Assembly: GCA_934667275.1 (NCBI GenBank)
Contig: CAKULK010000002.1
Coordinates: forward strand, 235,576-299,575
Source: an uncultured Bacteroidales bacterium
Lineage (GTDB): Bacteria; Bacteroidota; Bacteroidia; Bacteroidales; Paludibacteraceae
Reading direction: 5' to 3'
DNA: 64,000 nt
Shown here: positions 17,880 to 25,437 of the stretch, one piece after another
Layout: the number at the start of each line of letters is the position of its first letter
Numbering within the stretch: the stretch's first letter is position 1
The notes under the pieces: model-generated
The model's database searches: none
What the model saw: only the letters and a program-made list of their open reading frames with translations
Told to the model about the DNA's origin: nothing
Made by a program: the position numbers and the translations under genes

Positions 17880-18012
17880 ATTGCCGGGGACGCGGACGCC
17901 CTGCGGGGTCCCCGCAAGTCCGTGGACGTAGCGGGGTGCTCTCCTCGTCCGCGGTATGTCCGTGGTATATAAATCTAATTTTCAAATTTTCACATTTTCA
18001 AATTGAACAATC
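17880..18012. other. GC-rich palindromic spacer before MFS gene
   Basis: It contains the perfect palindrome GCGGGGTCCCCGC (17903-17915) in a GC-rich stretch. An AT-rich run of TTTTCAAAT/TTTTCACAT words (17979-18005) abuts the GTG start of the transporter gene. No gene is seen. Confidence 0.5.
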
Positions 18013-19386
18013 GTGGTAGAAAAACTACAACAAACCCTTCGTGACTCTGCAGTAGCACGTTGGACCGTCCTTTTCCTTGTGGCATCGATGATGTTCTTTG
18101 CCTACATGTTTGTCGACATTCTCTCGCCGCTGGCTTCTCTTCTTGAGAAGTCCTACAACTGGGACCGTGGCGATTTCGGCACCTACGCAGCGGGTGAATA
18201 CCTGCTCAATGTCTTTGGTTTTCTGATTATTGCGGGTATCATCCTCGACAAGATGGGTGTCCGTTTCACGGGCACGCTCTCGGCGTCGCTTATGGTTATC
18301 GGTGCCGCTATCAAGTACATCGGCATCAGCGACTGGTTCGATGCCAACAATGTCTCGTGGCTCAACTCATGGTGGACCGACATGCCGGGCTCGGCGAAGG
18401 TGGCCATGTTTGGATTTATGATTTTCGGTTGCGGTTGCGAGATGGCAGGCACCACGGTCAGCAAGATTCTCGCCAAGTGGTTCAAAGGCAAGGAGATGGC
18501 TCTGGCAATGGGACTTGAGATGTCCATTGCCCGTATCGGTGTCTTTGCCGCCATGCTCTTCTCCCCTATGATTAGCCACGCTTTCGCAATCGATGGCACG
18601 GACTCCGTGGTGGCACCCCTGCTCTTCTCCGCACTCTTGCTCGTCATCGGACTTATCAATTTCCTTGTCTTCACCGTCATGGACACCAAGTTCGACAAGC
18701 AACTCGTTGCGGCGGGCGAGATGACTGCCGAGCACGACCCTGAGGATGAGTTCCACATCTCCGACCTCGGACAAATCTTCAAGTCCAAGATGTTCTGGAT
18801 TGTCGCTATCCTCTGCGTACTCTACTACTCGGCTATCTTCCCCTTCCAGCGTTTCGCCACCAACTTCCTCGAAGAGACCCTGCAAATCTCCAACGCCGAA
18901 GCCGCAGGTCTGTTCAAGTGGTTCCCCATATTGGCGATGGTGCTCACGCCTTTCCTCGGCGCGTTTATTGACAACAAGGGTAAGGGTGCCTCGATGATGA
19001 TGATTGGCGCACTCATTATGATTGCCTGCCATTGCGTCTTCGCTTTCGTACTCCCTGCGTTCCCGAGCAAGACCCTTGCCCTCGTCACTATCTTGGTGTT
19101 GGGTGTCAGTTTCTCACTCGTGCCCGCGTCTATGTGGCCCTCTGTGCCGAAGATTATTGACGAAAAGGTATTGGGTTCCGCCTACTGCCTTATCTTCTGG
19201 GTGCAGAATATCGGACTTTGCCTCGTGCCGCTGCTTATCGGTAAACTCCGCGAAGCGACGGGCGGTTATCTCGTTCCGATGATTGTTTTTGCCTCTTTCG
19301 GCGTCATCGCGTTTGTTTTCTCATTGCTCTTGAAGATTGAAGACAAGAAGAAGGGCTATGGATTGGAACTTCCTAATAAAAAATAA
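18013..19386 (+). CDS. Major facilitator superfamily transporter
   Basis: A 457-residue inner-membrane protein with about 12 hydrophobic segments (first at residues about 18-40) and a central cytoplasmic loop rich in acidic residues (about 230-255). The loop after helix 2 carries LDKMGVRFTG, a variant of the MFS signature. The substrate cannot be deduced; overall it resembles the MFSD1-like branch. The start is GTG 18013 by frame and signal. Its 3' end overlaps murF by 29 bp, suggesting co-transcription. Confidence 0.85.
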   Translation: MVEKLQQTLRDSAVARWTVLFLVASMMFFAYMFVDILSPLASLLEKSYNWDRGDFGTYAAGEYLLNVFGFLIIAGIILDKMGVRFTGTLSASLMVIGAAIKYIGISDWFDANNVSWLNSWWTDMPGSAKVAMFGFMIFGCGCEMAGTTVSKILAKWFKGKEMALAMGLEMSIARIGVFAAMLFSPMISHAFAIDGTDSVVAPLLFSALLLVIGLINFLVFTVMDTKFDKQLVAAGEMTAEHDPEDEFHISDLGQIFKSKMFWIVAILCVLYYSAIFPFQRFATNFLEETLQISNAEAAGLFKWFPILAMVLTPFLGAFIDNKGKGASMMMIGALIMIACHCVFAFVLPAFPSKTLALVTILVLGVSFSLVPASMWPSVPKIIDEKVLGSAYCLIFWVQNIGLCLVPLLIGKLREATGGYLVPMIVFASFGVIAFVFSLLLKIEDKKKGYGLELPNKK

Positions 19387-20686
19387 GGACTCGCTTTGTG
19401 TGAGTACCGACACACGCAACCTGCCCGCAGGTTGCGTGTTCTTTGCGCTTTGTGGGGACAACTTCGACGGCAACCGCTTTGCCGCCCAAGCCCTCGACAA
19501 AGGTGCCTCAATGGCTATCGTCACAAACGAAGAAGTCTATAACCAACTAATCAAGGACTACGGAGAAGCCCGTGCCTATCTGCTCCCCCCCTCTTTGAGG
19601 GGGTCGGGGGGAGTCCGTGCTCTCCAATCTCTTGCTTTGTCATGGCGCCGTGCCTTGGGTCTGCCCATCATCGGCATCACGGGCACCAACGGAAAGACGA
19701 CTACTAAGGAGTTATTGGCTGCCGTTCTTTCTACAAAGTACAACATCTACTACACGCAGGGCAACCTTAATAATTCCATTGGCGTACCGCTCACCTTGTT
19801 GAGCATTACCCGTGCGCATCAGATGGCGATTGTGGAGATGGGGGCTTCGCACCCGGGCGACATAACGGAACTGGTGAATGTCGCCGAACCGAACTACGGA
19901 CTCATCACCAATGTCGGACACGCCCACTTGCAGGGCTTTGGCTCTTTCGAGGGCGTACAGCGCACCAAGCGCGAACTCTACGACTACCTCCTCACCCATC
20001 ACGGTTACATCTTCCGCAACACCGACAACTCCTACCTCACCCAAATGTATGAGGATGCCAAACGCGACGCAGAAAATGCAACAACCGCAGTCCAACGTGC
20101 TACAGAAGATACAAAAAACATAGAGGATTTGCACCCCTCCCCCCTATGGGGGGAGCCGGAGAGGGGTCTATACCACACTGGAGTTATGCCTTCTGGCACC
20201 CACCTTGTAGGCTCCTACAACGCGGAGAACATCTCAGCCGCACTATGTGTCGGCGAGTACTTTGGCGTATCCCGTGAGCAAGGCTTGGAGGCGATACGCG
20301 CTTATGTCCCCAGCAACGGACGCTCCCAATCCATGGAGACTGCGCATAACCACCTTATTGTGGACGCTTACAATGCCAACCCCACCTCTATGCAAGCGGC
20401 TATCAATGCTTTCACGGGCGACACCTATATCCTTGGGGCGATGCGTGAGTTGGGCGACTACTCACATTTGGAGCACCAGAACATCGTCAACATGTTGGCG
20501 GAGCGCAAGGCGGACGTGGTCTTCTTGGTCGGTGACGAATACCGCACCACCACCTCCCCATACCCCGTCTTCACCACAGTTGAAGACCTATGTTCCTACC
20601 TCCACTCCCACCCCCTCTGCAACCGTCACATTCTCCTCAAAGGCTCCCACTCCAACCACATGGAAAAGGCAATTCCATATTTGTAA
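19358..20686 (+). CDS. murF: UDP-N-acetylmuramoyl-tripeptide--D-alanyl-D-alanine ligase
   Basis: Adds D-Ala-D-Ala to the peptidoglycan precursor. It has 442 residues. The N-terminal domain contains VSTDTRNLPAGCVFFAL, followed by the ATP-binding GITGTNGKTTTKEL, NLNNSIGVPLTLL and the C-terminal VDAYNANPTSM. ATG 19358 lies inside the 3' end of the MFS gene. Two GC-rich palindromes (19583-19612 and 20133-20167) sit in frame and encode LPPSLRGSGG and PSPLWGEPERG at places where homologues have ordinary linker sequence. The frame stays open, so the enzyme is probably functional. Confidence 0.94.
   Translation: MDWNFLIKNKDSLCVSTDTRNLPAGCVFFALCGDNFDGNRFAAQALDKGASMAIVTNEEVYNQLIKDYGEARAYLLPPSLRGSGGVRALQSLALSWRRALGLPIIGITGTNGKTTTKELLAAVLSTKYNIYYTQGNLNNSIGVPLTLLSITRAHQMAIVEMGASHPGDITELVNVAEPNYGLITNVGHAHLQGFGSFEGVQRTKRELYDYLLTHHGYIFRNTDNSYLTQMYEDAKRDAENATTAVQRATEDTKNIEDLHPSPLWGEPERGLYHTGVMPSGTHLVGSYNAENISAALCVGEYFGVSREQGLEAIRAYVPSNGRSQSMETAHNHLIVDAYNANPTSMQAAINAFTGDTYILGAMRELGDYSHLEHQNIVNMLAERKADVVFLVGDEYRTTTSPYPVFTTVEDLCSYLHSHPLCNRHILLKGSHSNHMEKAIPYL
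19583..19612. repeat. Palindromic element inside murF (copy 1)
   Basis: CTCCCCCC (19583-19590) and GGGGGGAG (19605-19612) form an 8-bp outer arm. The inner part can also pair as CCCCCTC-TTT-GAGGGGG. It lies in frame in the N-terminal domain and shares its arms with the element at 20133. Confidence 0.7.
20133..20167. repeat. Palindromic element inside murF (copy 2)
   Basis: CTCCCCCC-TAT-GGGGGGAG (20137-20155) is a perfect 8-bp hairpin. It is extended by outer ACCCCT (20133-20138) opposite AGGGGT (20162-20167). It lies in frame just before the conserved GSYNAENISAAL block. Confidence 0.7.
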
Positions 20687-20711
20687 ATAACTTAAATCGT
20701 ATAGAACCTTT

Positions 20712-21587
20712 ATGAAAAAATCAGTTATCATTCCTGTTATTGTAGTACTCGTTTTGGGTATTGCGGCATTAGTGTACCTCAACCTCCGCCAGCGTCAGGA
20801 AATGGGCGAGATGGTGGAACAGATGGAGTTTGAAAAAGAGCAACTGGAGGATGAGTACGAGGAACTCGCCATTCAGTTCGACGGCTACCAGTCGCCCGAC
20901 ATACACAACGACTCTCTGGTCGAACTGCTCTCGCAGGAGCAGCAGCGCGTACAGGATTTACTGGAAGAACTGCGTATTACCAAAGCCACTAACGCACGCC
21001 GTATCTCCGAACTCAAAAGGGAACTTGCCACCGTGCGCCAGATAATGGTGGGCTATGTGCATCAGATTGATTCCCTTGACCGCCTCAACCAGCAACTCGT
21101 TACTGAGAACCAGCAGGTTAAGCAGCAATATCAGGAGGTCTCCCGCCAAGCGCAACAGTTGGAGGCGGAGCGCACCCGTCTGACAGAAGTCGTCAGCCGT
21201 GCTTCGATGTTGGAAATCACTGACTTCCACATGACCACCATCAACAAACGCGACCGCAAGACATCCATTTATAGTCAGATACAGAAACTGCAATTCGACT
21301 ATACCGTTGGGCGTAATATCACCTCCCAACCCGGTATGAAGACCGTCTATCTGCGCATCACGCGTCCCGATGGCGAGGTCATGCAGAAGAGTCCCGATGA
21401 CACTTTCCTCTTTGAAAACAGCCATATTGCCTATTCTGTTTCCAATGAGTTCGAGTATGCAGGCGAAGACATCTCGGGCACGATGTACTGGGCAGTCGAA
21501 GAGATTCTCCAAATCGGCGTCTATAACGCTGACTTCTTCATTGATGGCGACCTTATCGGCTCCTTCCCTTTCCAGATAAAGAAATAA
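20712..21587 (+). CDS. Membrane-anchored coiled-coil protein, conserved hypothetical
   Basis: A 291-residue protein. One N-terminal membrane segment (residues 4-24, IIPVIVVLVLGIAALVYLNL) is followed by a Glu/Gln-rich coiled coil over residues about 26-165. A compact C-terminal domain of about 120 residues (MLEITDFHMTTINKRDRKT to the end) looks beta-rich. It probably faces the periplasm. It follows murF by 25 bp, so an envelope role is plausible. I do not recognise a named family and assign no function. Confidence 0.75.
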   Translation: MKKSVIIPVIVVLVLGIAALVYLNLRQRQEMGEMVEQMEFEKEQLEDEYEELAIQFDGYQSPDIHNDSLVELLSQEQQRVQDLLEELRITKATNARRISELKRELATVRQIMVGYVHQIDSLDRLNQQLVTENQQVKQQYQEVSRQAQQLEAERTRLTEVVSRASMLEITDFHMTTINKRDRKTSIYSQIQKLQFDYTVGRNITSQPGMKTVYLRITRPDGEVMQKSPDDTFLFENSHIAYSVSNEFEYAGEDISGTMYWAVEEILQIGVYNADFFIDGDLIGSFPFQIKK

Positions 21588-21614
21588 ATCTTTTTGCGAA
21601 AAAAGTCGCCTAAG

Positions 21615-21646
21615 TTTGTGTATCTTGAAAAAATGTAGTACCTTTG
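21615..21646 (+). promoter_or_regulatory. Promoter for rpsO
   Basis: TTTG 21615-21618 and TACCTTTG 21639-21646 have a 20-bp spacer. A leader of about 140 nt (21647-21788) separates it from the rpsO ATG. Confidence 0.75.
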
Positions 21647-21788
21647 CAGTCGCTTTTGTCGGAAAATTGTCGTGAGGCGTTTTTGCAAAGCAAAATGTGA
21701 CATCGTTTGGATGACATACAAGGCATTTCGTGTAGTGTTAATTGGACGAGGTCATGATTGTTTAACTAAATAAAAGCAGTACAACAAC

Positions 21789-22058
21789 ATGTATTTGAAT
21801 GCTGAAAAGAAAGCAGAACTCTTTGCCAAATATGGCAATGATGCTAAGAACACAGGTTCTGCGGAGAGCCAAATCGCTCTGTTCACCTATCGTATCAATC
21901 ATCTTACCGAGCACCTGAAGCAGAACCACAAGGACTTCGGTACCGAGCGTGCCCTCACCGCATTGGTAGGTAAACGTCGCCGTATGCTCGACTATCTCAA
22001 AGAGAAAGACATTGAGCGTTATCGTGCTATTATCAAGGAATTGGGTATCCGCAAGTAA
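21789..22058 (+). CDS. rpsO: 30S ribosomal protein S15
   Basis: An 89-residue primary 16S-binding protein of the small subunit. The S15 core is clear: GSAESQIALFTYRINHLTEHL, then HKDFGTERALTALVGKRRRML. A leader of about 140 nt precedes it, long for this window, and rpsO mRNAs in other bacteria are often autoregulated by S15 binding to the leader. Whether that happens here is inference. rpmH follows after 48 bp. Confidence 0.97.
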   Translation: MYLNAEKKAELFAKYGNDAKNTGSAESQIALFTYRINHLTEHLKQNHKDFGTERALTALVGKRRRMLDYLKEKDIERYRAIIKELGIRK

Positions 22059-22106
22059 TCAAATTTATAAACTCGCCCATTCGATGGGGCAAAAGACTAT
22101 AGAACA

Positions 22107-22265
22107 ATGAAAAGAACATTTCAACCATCGCAACGCAAAAGACGTAACAAACACGGCTTTATGGAGAGAATGGCTACTGCTAACGGTCGCCGTGTACTCC
22201 GTGCTCGTCGCGCTAAAGGTCGTAAAAAACTGACCGTAGCAGACGAAGGTCGTCACAAGTATTAA
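22107..22265 (+). CDS. rpmH: 50S ribosomal protein L34
   Basis: A 52-residue basic protein reading [20 protein letters not shown] at the N-terminus, then [16 protein letters not shown], diagnostic for L34. The C-terminus is a few residues longer than in E. coli (46 aa). ATG is at 22107 and TAA at 22263-22265. In many bacteria rpmH sits beside rnpA near the origin; here it is beside rpsO. A terminator-like hairpin follows at 22318. Confidence 0.97.
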   Translation: MKRTFQPSQRKRRNKHGFMERMATANGRRVLRARRAKGRKKLTVADEGRHKY

Positions 22266-22317
22266 TAACGTCCGGGGGACTGAGTGCTTGGGGTTGCTGA
22301 ACACCCTGAGAGCATAC

Positions 22318-22352
22318 AACAGGGAAAAGAGCATTGCCTCCTTTCCCTTGTT
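22318..22352 (+). terminator. Terminator-like hairpin after rpmH
   Basis: AACAGGGAAA (22318-22327) pairs with TTTCCCTTGTT (22342-22352) with a one-base bulge; T-rich sequence follows. It separates the ribosomal-protein unit from rbfA. Confidence 0.55.
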
Positions 22353-22387
22353 TGCAATTTATTAACAGCATATTAACGGATAAGACT

Positions 22388-22732
22388 ATGGAATCAACTC
22401 GATTGCAAAAAATAGAACGACTGATACAGAAAGATTTAAGTGATATATTCCTGCGCTATGCCCGTTCTTTGGGAGGTGTACTCATCTCGGTTAGTGAGGT
22501 GCGTATCTCGCCTGACTTGAGTATTGCGCACGTATATTTGAGTATCTTCCCGCAAGATAAAGAGACATCCACTATGGCAAAGATAGAGGAAGATACGGGT
22601 AAAATTCGTGGCGAGATGGGCAGCCTTGAGCGGCATCAACTGCGTATCATTCCTGAACTGCACTTTCATCTTGACGAGACGATTGATAAGATGGAGCGTA
22701 TTGACCAACTGCTCGGTAAGCATAGCGGATAA
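22388..22732 (+). CDS. rbfA: 30S ribosome-binding factor A
   Basis: A 114-residue KH-type cold-shock protein needed for 16S 5'-end maturation in the 30S subunit. It begins MESTRLQKIERLIQKDLSDI and contains the KH-fold core GGVLISVSEVRISPDLSIAHVY. The ATG at 22388 follows a short A/T-rich leader. It is 39 bp ahead of the permease gene, an arrangement consistent with one transcript. Confidence 0.93.
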   Translation: MESTRLQKIERLIQKDLSDIFLRYARSLGGVLISVSEVRISPDLSIAHVYLSIFPQDKETSTMAKIEEDTGKIRGEMGSLERHQLRIIPELHFHLDETIDKMERIDQLLGKHSG

Positions 22733-22771
22733 TCTTGTCATTTAATCTTCTTGTAGCCTGTCCGTAAAGCC

Positions 22772-24001
22772 TTGAAGCGAATAGAATACATCATTGCTTG
22801 GCGTTACCTCTTTTCCAAGAAAGGGCATAATGCTATCAATATCATCTCCGGCATCAGTGCTGCTGCGGTGGCAGTGGTGACGGCGGCAATGGTGTGTGTG
22901 CTTAGTGTGATGAACGGCTTTGGCACCATGGTCGAAAGCCTGTTTTCGCAGTTTGATCCTGATTTGCGTATCGTGGCATCTACAGGCAAATCGTTTGTTG
23001 ATGATGGTGAAGTCTTCGACCGTTTGCGAACTCTTCCGTCTGTTGCACTGGTCAGTCAGTCTGTTGAAGAAACGGCATTGGTGCATTTTGAAGACAAGCA
23101 GATGCCTGTGCAACTGCGAGGGGTGGATTCGGTCTTTTCATCTCTCACGCATATCGATAGTATTATCACCGACGGACACTTCGAAGTTTTTGACGGGGCC
23201 TTCGAACGTGCTGTCTTGGGGCAAGGATTGGCGTGGAAACTGGGTATCGGAGCGCGGTTCATAAGTGCTATACACGTCTATGCTCCCAAGCGCACGGGTA
23301 AGGTGAATATGCTACGTCCTGACCAAAGTTTCAATAGTGAGACCTGTTTCATTGCAGGCACTTTTGCGGTACAGCAGACCCAATATGATGATGCGGTTAT
23401 GCTGGTATCGGTTGATTTGACGCGGAGGTTGTTGGACTATGCTCCTGATGAGGTCACGGCATTATTGGTGCAAGTGGCTCCGGGGGTGTCGGTGAGGCAG
23501 GCAAAACGTGAGATACGTACAATACTTGGGGATGATTATCAAGTACTTGACCGCTACGAACAGCAGGCGGATTTCTTCCGCATACTGCGCATAGAGAAAC
23601 TGCTCACTACTCTTCTTATGGCTTTTATCCTGCTCATTGCCACATTCAATGTAATAGGTTCGCTTTCTATGCTTATCCTTGACAAGCGGCAGGATATTCT
23701 CATACTCAGCCATTTGGGAGCAAGTCGCCAACTCATTCGCCGCATATTTATGTTGGAAGGTTGGCTGATTTCGCTCTTGGGGGCATTGGGCGGGTTATTG
23801 TCGGGCTTGTTTATTTGTCTCATGCAAGAGCATTTCGGCATCCTTAAACTTGGTTCCGGCTCCGAATATGTGGTTTCGGCATATCCCGTGTCGGTGCAAT
23901 TCCCTGATATATTGCTTGTGGCTGCTATTGTGTTGGCACTTGGGGCTTTGGCGGCATGGTTGCCTGCACGACGCATTGAACCTCACGTAGAGAATGATTA
24001 A
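22772..24001 (+). CDS. FtsX-like ABC permease, LolC/LolE family
   Basis: A 409-residue inner-membrane protein with an N-terminal membrane helix (residues about 22-48), a large periplasmic MacB-PCD-type domain and three C-terminal helices (about 275-400) of the FtsX fold. LolC/E with LolD extracts lipoproteins from the inner membrane. The N-terminus KRIEYIIAWRYLFSKKG matches LolC/E well. The only start that retains it is TTG 22772; no ATG or GTG is available upstream in frame. No ATPase gene is adjacent. The 3' end meets the next lipoprotein gene. Confidence 0.85.
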   Translation: MKRIEYIIAWRYLFSKKGHNAINIISGISAAAVAVVTAAMVCVLSVMNGFGTMVESLFSQFDPDLRIVASTGKSFVDDGEVFDRLRTLPSVALVSQSVEETALVHFEDKQMPVQLRGVDSVFSSLTHIDSIITDGHFEVFDGAFERAVLGQGLAWKLGIGARFISAIHVYAPKRTGKVNMLRPDQSFNSETCFIAGTFAVQQTQYDDAVMLVSVDLTRRLLDYAPDEVTALLVQVAPGVSVRQAKREIRTILGDDYQVLDRYEQQADFFRILRIEKLLTTLLMAFILLIATFNVIGSLSMLILDKRQDILILSHLGASRQLIRRIFMLEGWLISLLGALGGLLSGLFICLMQEHFGILKLGSGSEYVVSAYPVSVQFPDILLVAAIVLALGALAAWLPARRIEPHVEND

Positions 24002-24014
24002 GCAACGCTTGTTT

Positions 24015-24566
24015 ATGAAAAAACAGAAAATATTCATACATGTGTGTGTAATGCTGTTGAGTTCTTTCTTTGCAGCGTGTACCCCGCCTAATCCGCCACG
24101 GCAGGATGTCGGCATTGACTCTGTATTGGTTTCGGCAGACGTTCGTTTCTATGGGGCACATTATGACAATATCCCGCAAAATGTACTCTCTGTAACCCTT
24201 TTGTCGAAAGGATTGCAATGTGATTCTTTCTCTCAAATAGCAGGATATGGTACATTCCTTCATTTGTCGGATATTTTCATACCACTTGCAGATTCTGCTT
24301 TGCAATCGGGTATCTACACTATAGATACGACGGCGCAGTCCAACACCATTCTTCCCGGTATGCGATTTGAACGTGCGCTTACTGGGGCATATCTTCTGCG
24401 ACTTGGCACTGTATCGCGAGATACGCTTCTTTTCACTTCAGGAGAGATGACGGTCTCTCTCTGGAACGACAGCATAATGCTTGACCTGCTTTTGCAATCT
24501 GAAAAAGTTCGTTATCATGGCATGTATCAAGGAGCCGCAGGAAGTTGCGTTGCAGAAGATAGATAA
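24015..24566 (+). CDS. Putative lipoprotein, unknown function
   Basis: 183 residues from ATG 24015. The N-terminus MKKQKIFIHVCVMLLSSFFAAC is a lipoprotein signal peptide with the lipidated Cys before TPPNPP. An in-frame ATG at 23994 would overlap the permease gene and delay the charged n-region. The mature part is predicted beta-rich, with several strand-turn repeats (GTFLHLSDIFIPL, GAYLLRLGTVSRDTLLFTSG). No family is recognised. It overlaps xerD by 50 bp and lies in the same operon. Confidence 0.7.
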   Translation: MKKQKIFIHVCVMLLSSFFAACTPPNPPRQDVGIDSVLVSADVRFYGAHYDNIPQNVLSVTLLSKGLQCDSFSQIAGYGTFLHLSDIFIPLADSALQSGIYTIDTTAQSNTILPGMRFERALTGAYLLRLGTVSRDTLLFTSGEMTVSLWNDSIMLDLLLQSEKVRYHGMYQGAAGSCVAEDR

Positions 24567-25437
24567 GGAATATCATACCTATCTGCGCCTTGAACGTGGA
24601 CTCAGTCCAAACTCCGTAGAGGCATACGAGCGTGACTTGAAGTGCTTGAAAACCTATATGGACGAACATGGCATAGATCTTGTGCATGCCACATTGGACG
24701 ACTTGCAATCCTTTCTGTATGATACGTTTAAGGATGTGCCTAATGTGCGAACACAAGCACGCTTGCTTGCTGGAGTACACTCCTACTATCGTTTTTTGCT
24801 CTATCATCATTACATAGAACAAGATCCTTCCGAACTGCTTGAGTCTCCCAAGAAAGAGTTTCATTTGCCGGATGTCCTCAGTGTGGAAGAAATCAACAGC
24901 ATGATAGCCCAAATAGACCTTTCCAAACCCGAGGGGCATCGTAATCGTGCCATTGTTGAGATGCTTTATGGCAGTGGATTGCGTGTCAGCGAATTGGTGA
25001 ATCTCCGCTTGAGCGATATGTATCGTCAGGAGGGCTATATGAAAATATCGGGCAAGGGTAGCAAACAGCGTTTGGTGCCCATTTCTCCTGTAGCAGATGA
25101 GTGGTTCGCCTATTGGCTGAGCGACCGTGATAAACTGAATATCAAGCAAGATGCAGCAGATATCGCTTTTCTCAATCGCCGTGGCGGGCAACTGACGCGG
25201 GCCATGATATTCACTATTATCAAGACGTTGGCACGCCAAGCGGGTATTTCCAAGAACATCTCTCCACATACCTTACGTCATTCTTTTGCCACGCATCTTC
25301 TTCAAAACGGAGCCGACTTGCGTGTCATACAGCAACTATTGGGGCACGAGTCTATTGTCACTACCGAAATCTATACGCATATTGACATTCATGACCTCCG
25401 CGAAGCGGTGTTGAAATACCACCCTGAAAATCAATGA
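24517..25437 (+). CDS. xerD: Tyrosine recombinase XerD
   Basis: 306 residues. It resolves chromosome dimers at dif together with XerC. All catalytic residues are visible: Arg156 (SGLRVSEL), Lys180 (SGKGSKQR), His251 and Arg254 (HTLRHSF), His277 (LGHES) and the nucleophile Tyr286 (TTEIYTHI). The start ATG 24517 overlaps the upstream lipoprotein gene; TTG 24550 is an alternative that keeps the SAM-like N-terminal domain. The 3' end overlaps the next gene by ATGA. Housekeeping neighbours argue against an integrase of a mobile element. Confidence 0.92.
   Translation: MACIKEPQEVALQKIDKEYHTYLRLERGLSPNSVEAYERDLKCLKTYMDEHGIDLVHATLDDLQSFLYDTFKDVPNVRTQARLLAGVHSYYRFLLYHHYIEQDPSELLESPKKEFHLPDVLSVEEINSMIAQIDLSKPEGHRNRAIVEMLYGSGLRVSELVNLRLSDMYRQEGYMKISGKGSKQRLVPISPVADEWFAYWLSDRDKLNIKQDAADIAFLNRRGGQLTRAMIFTIIKTLARQAGISKNISPHTLRHSFATHLLQNGADLRVIQQLLGHESIVTTEIYTHIDIHDLREAVLKYHPENQ

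Noticed and set aside
19583..20167. murF as a pseudogene because of the palindromic insertions
   Set aside because: The frame is open throughout and every catalytic motif is intact on both sides of each insertion.
24517..25437. Tyrosine recombinase as sign of an integrated element
   Set aside because: All flanking genes are housekeeping, it is overlapped by its operon partners, there are no att-like repeats, and the length and motifs fit chromosomal XerD.
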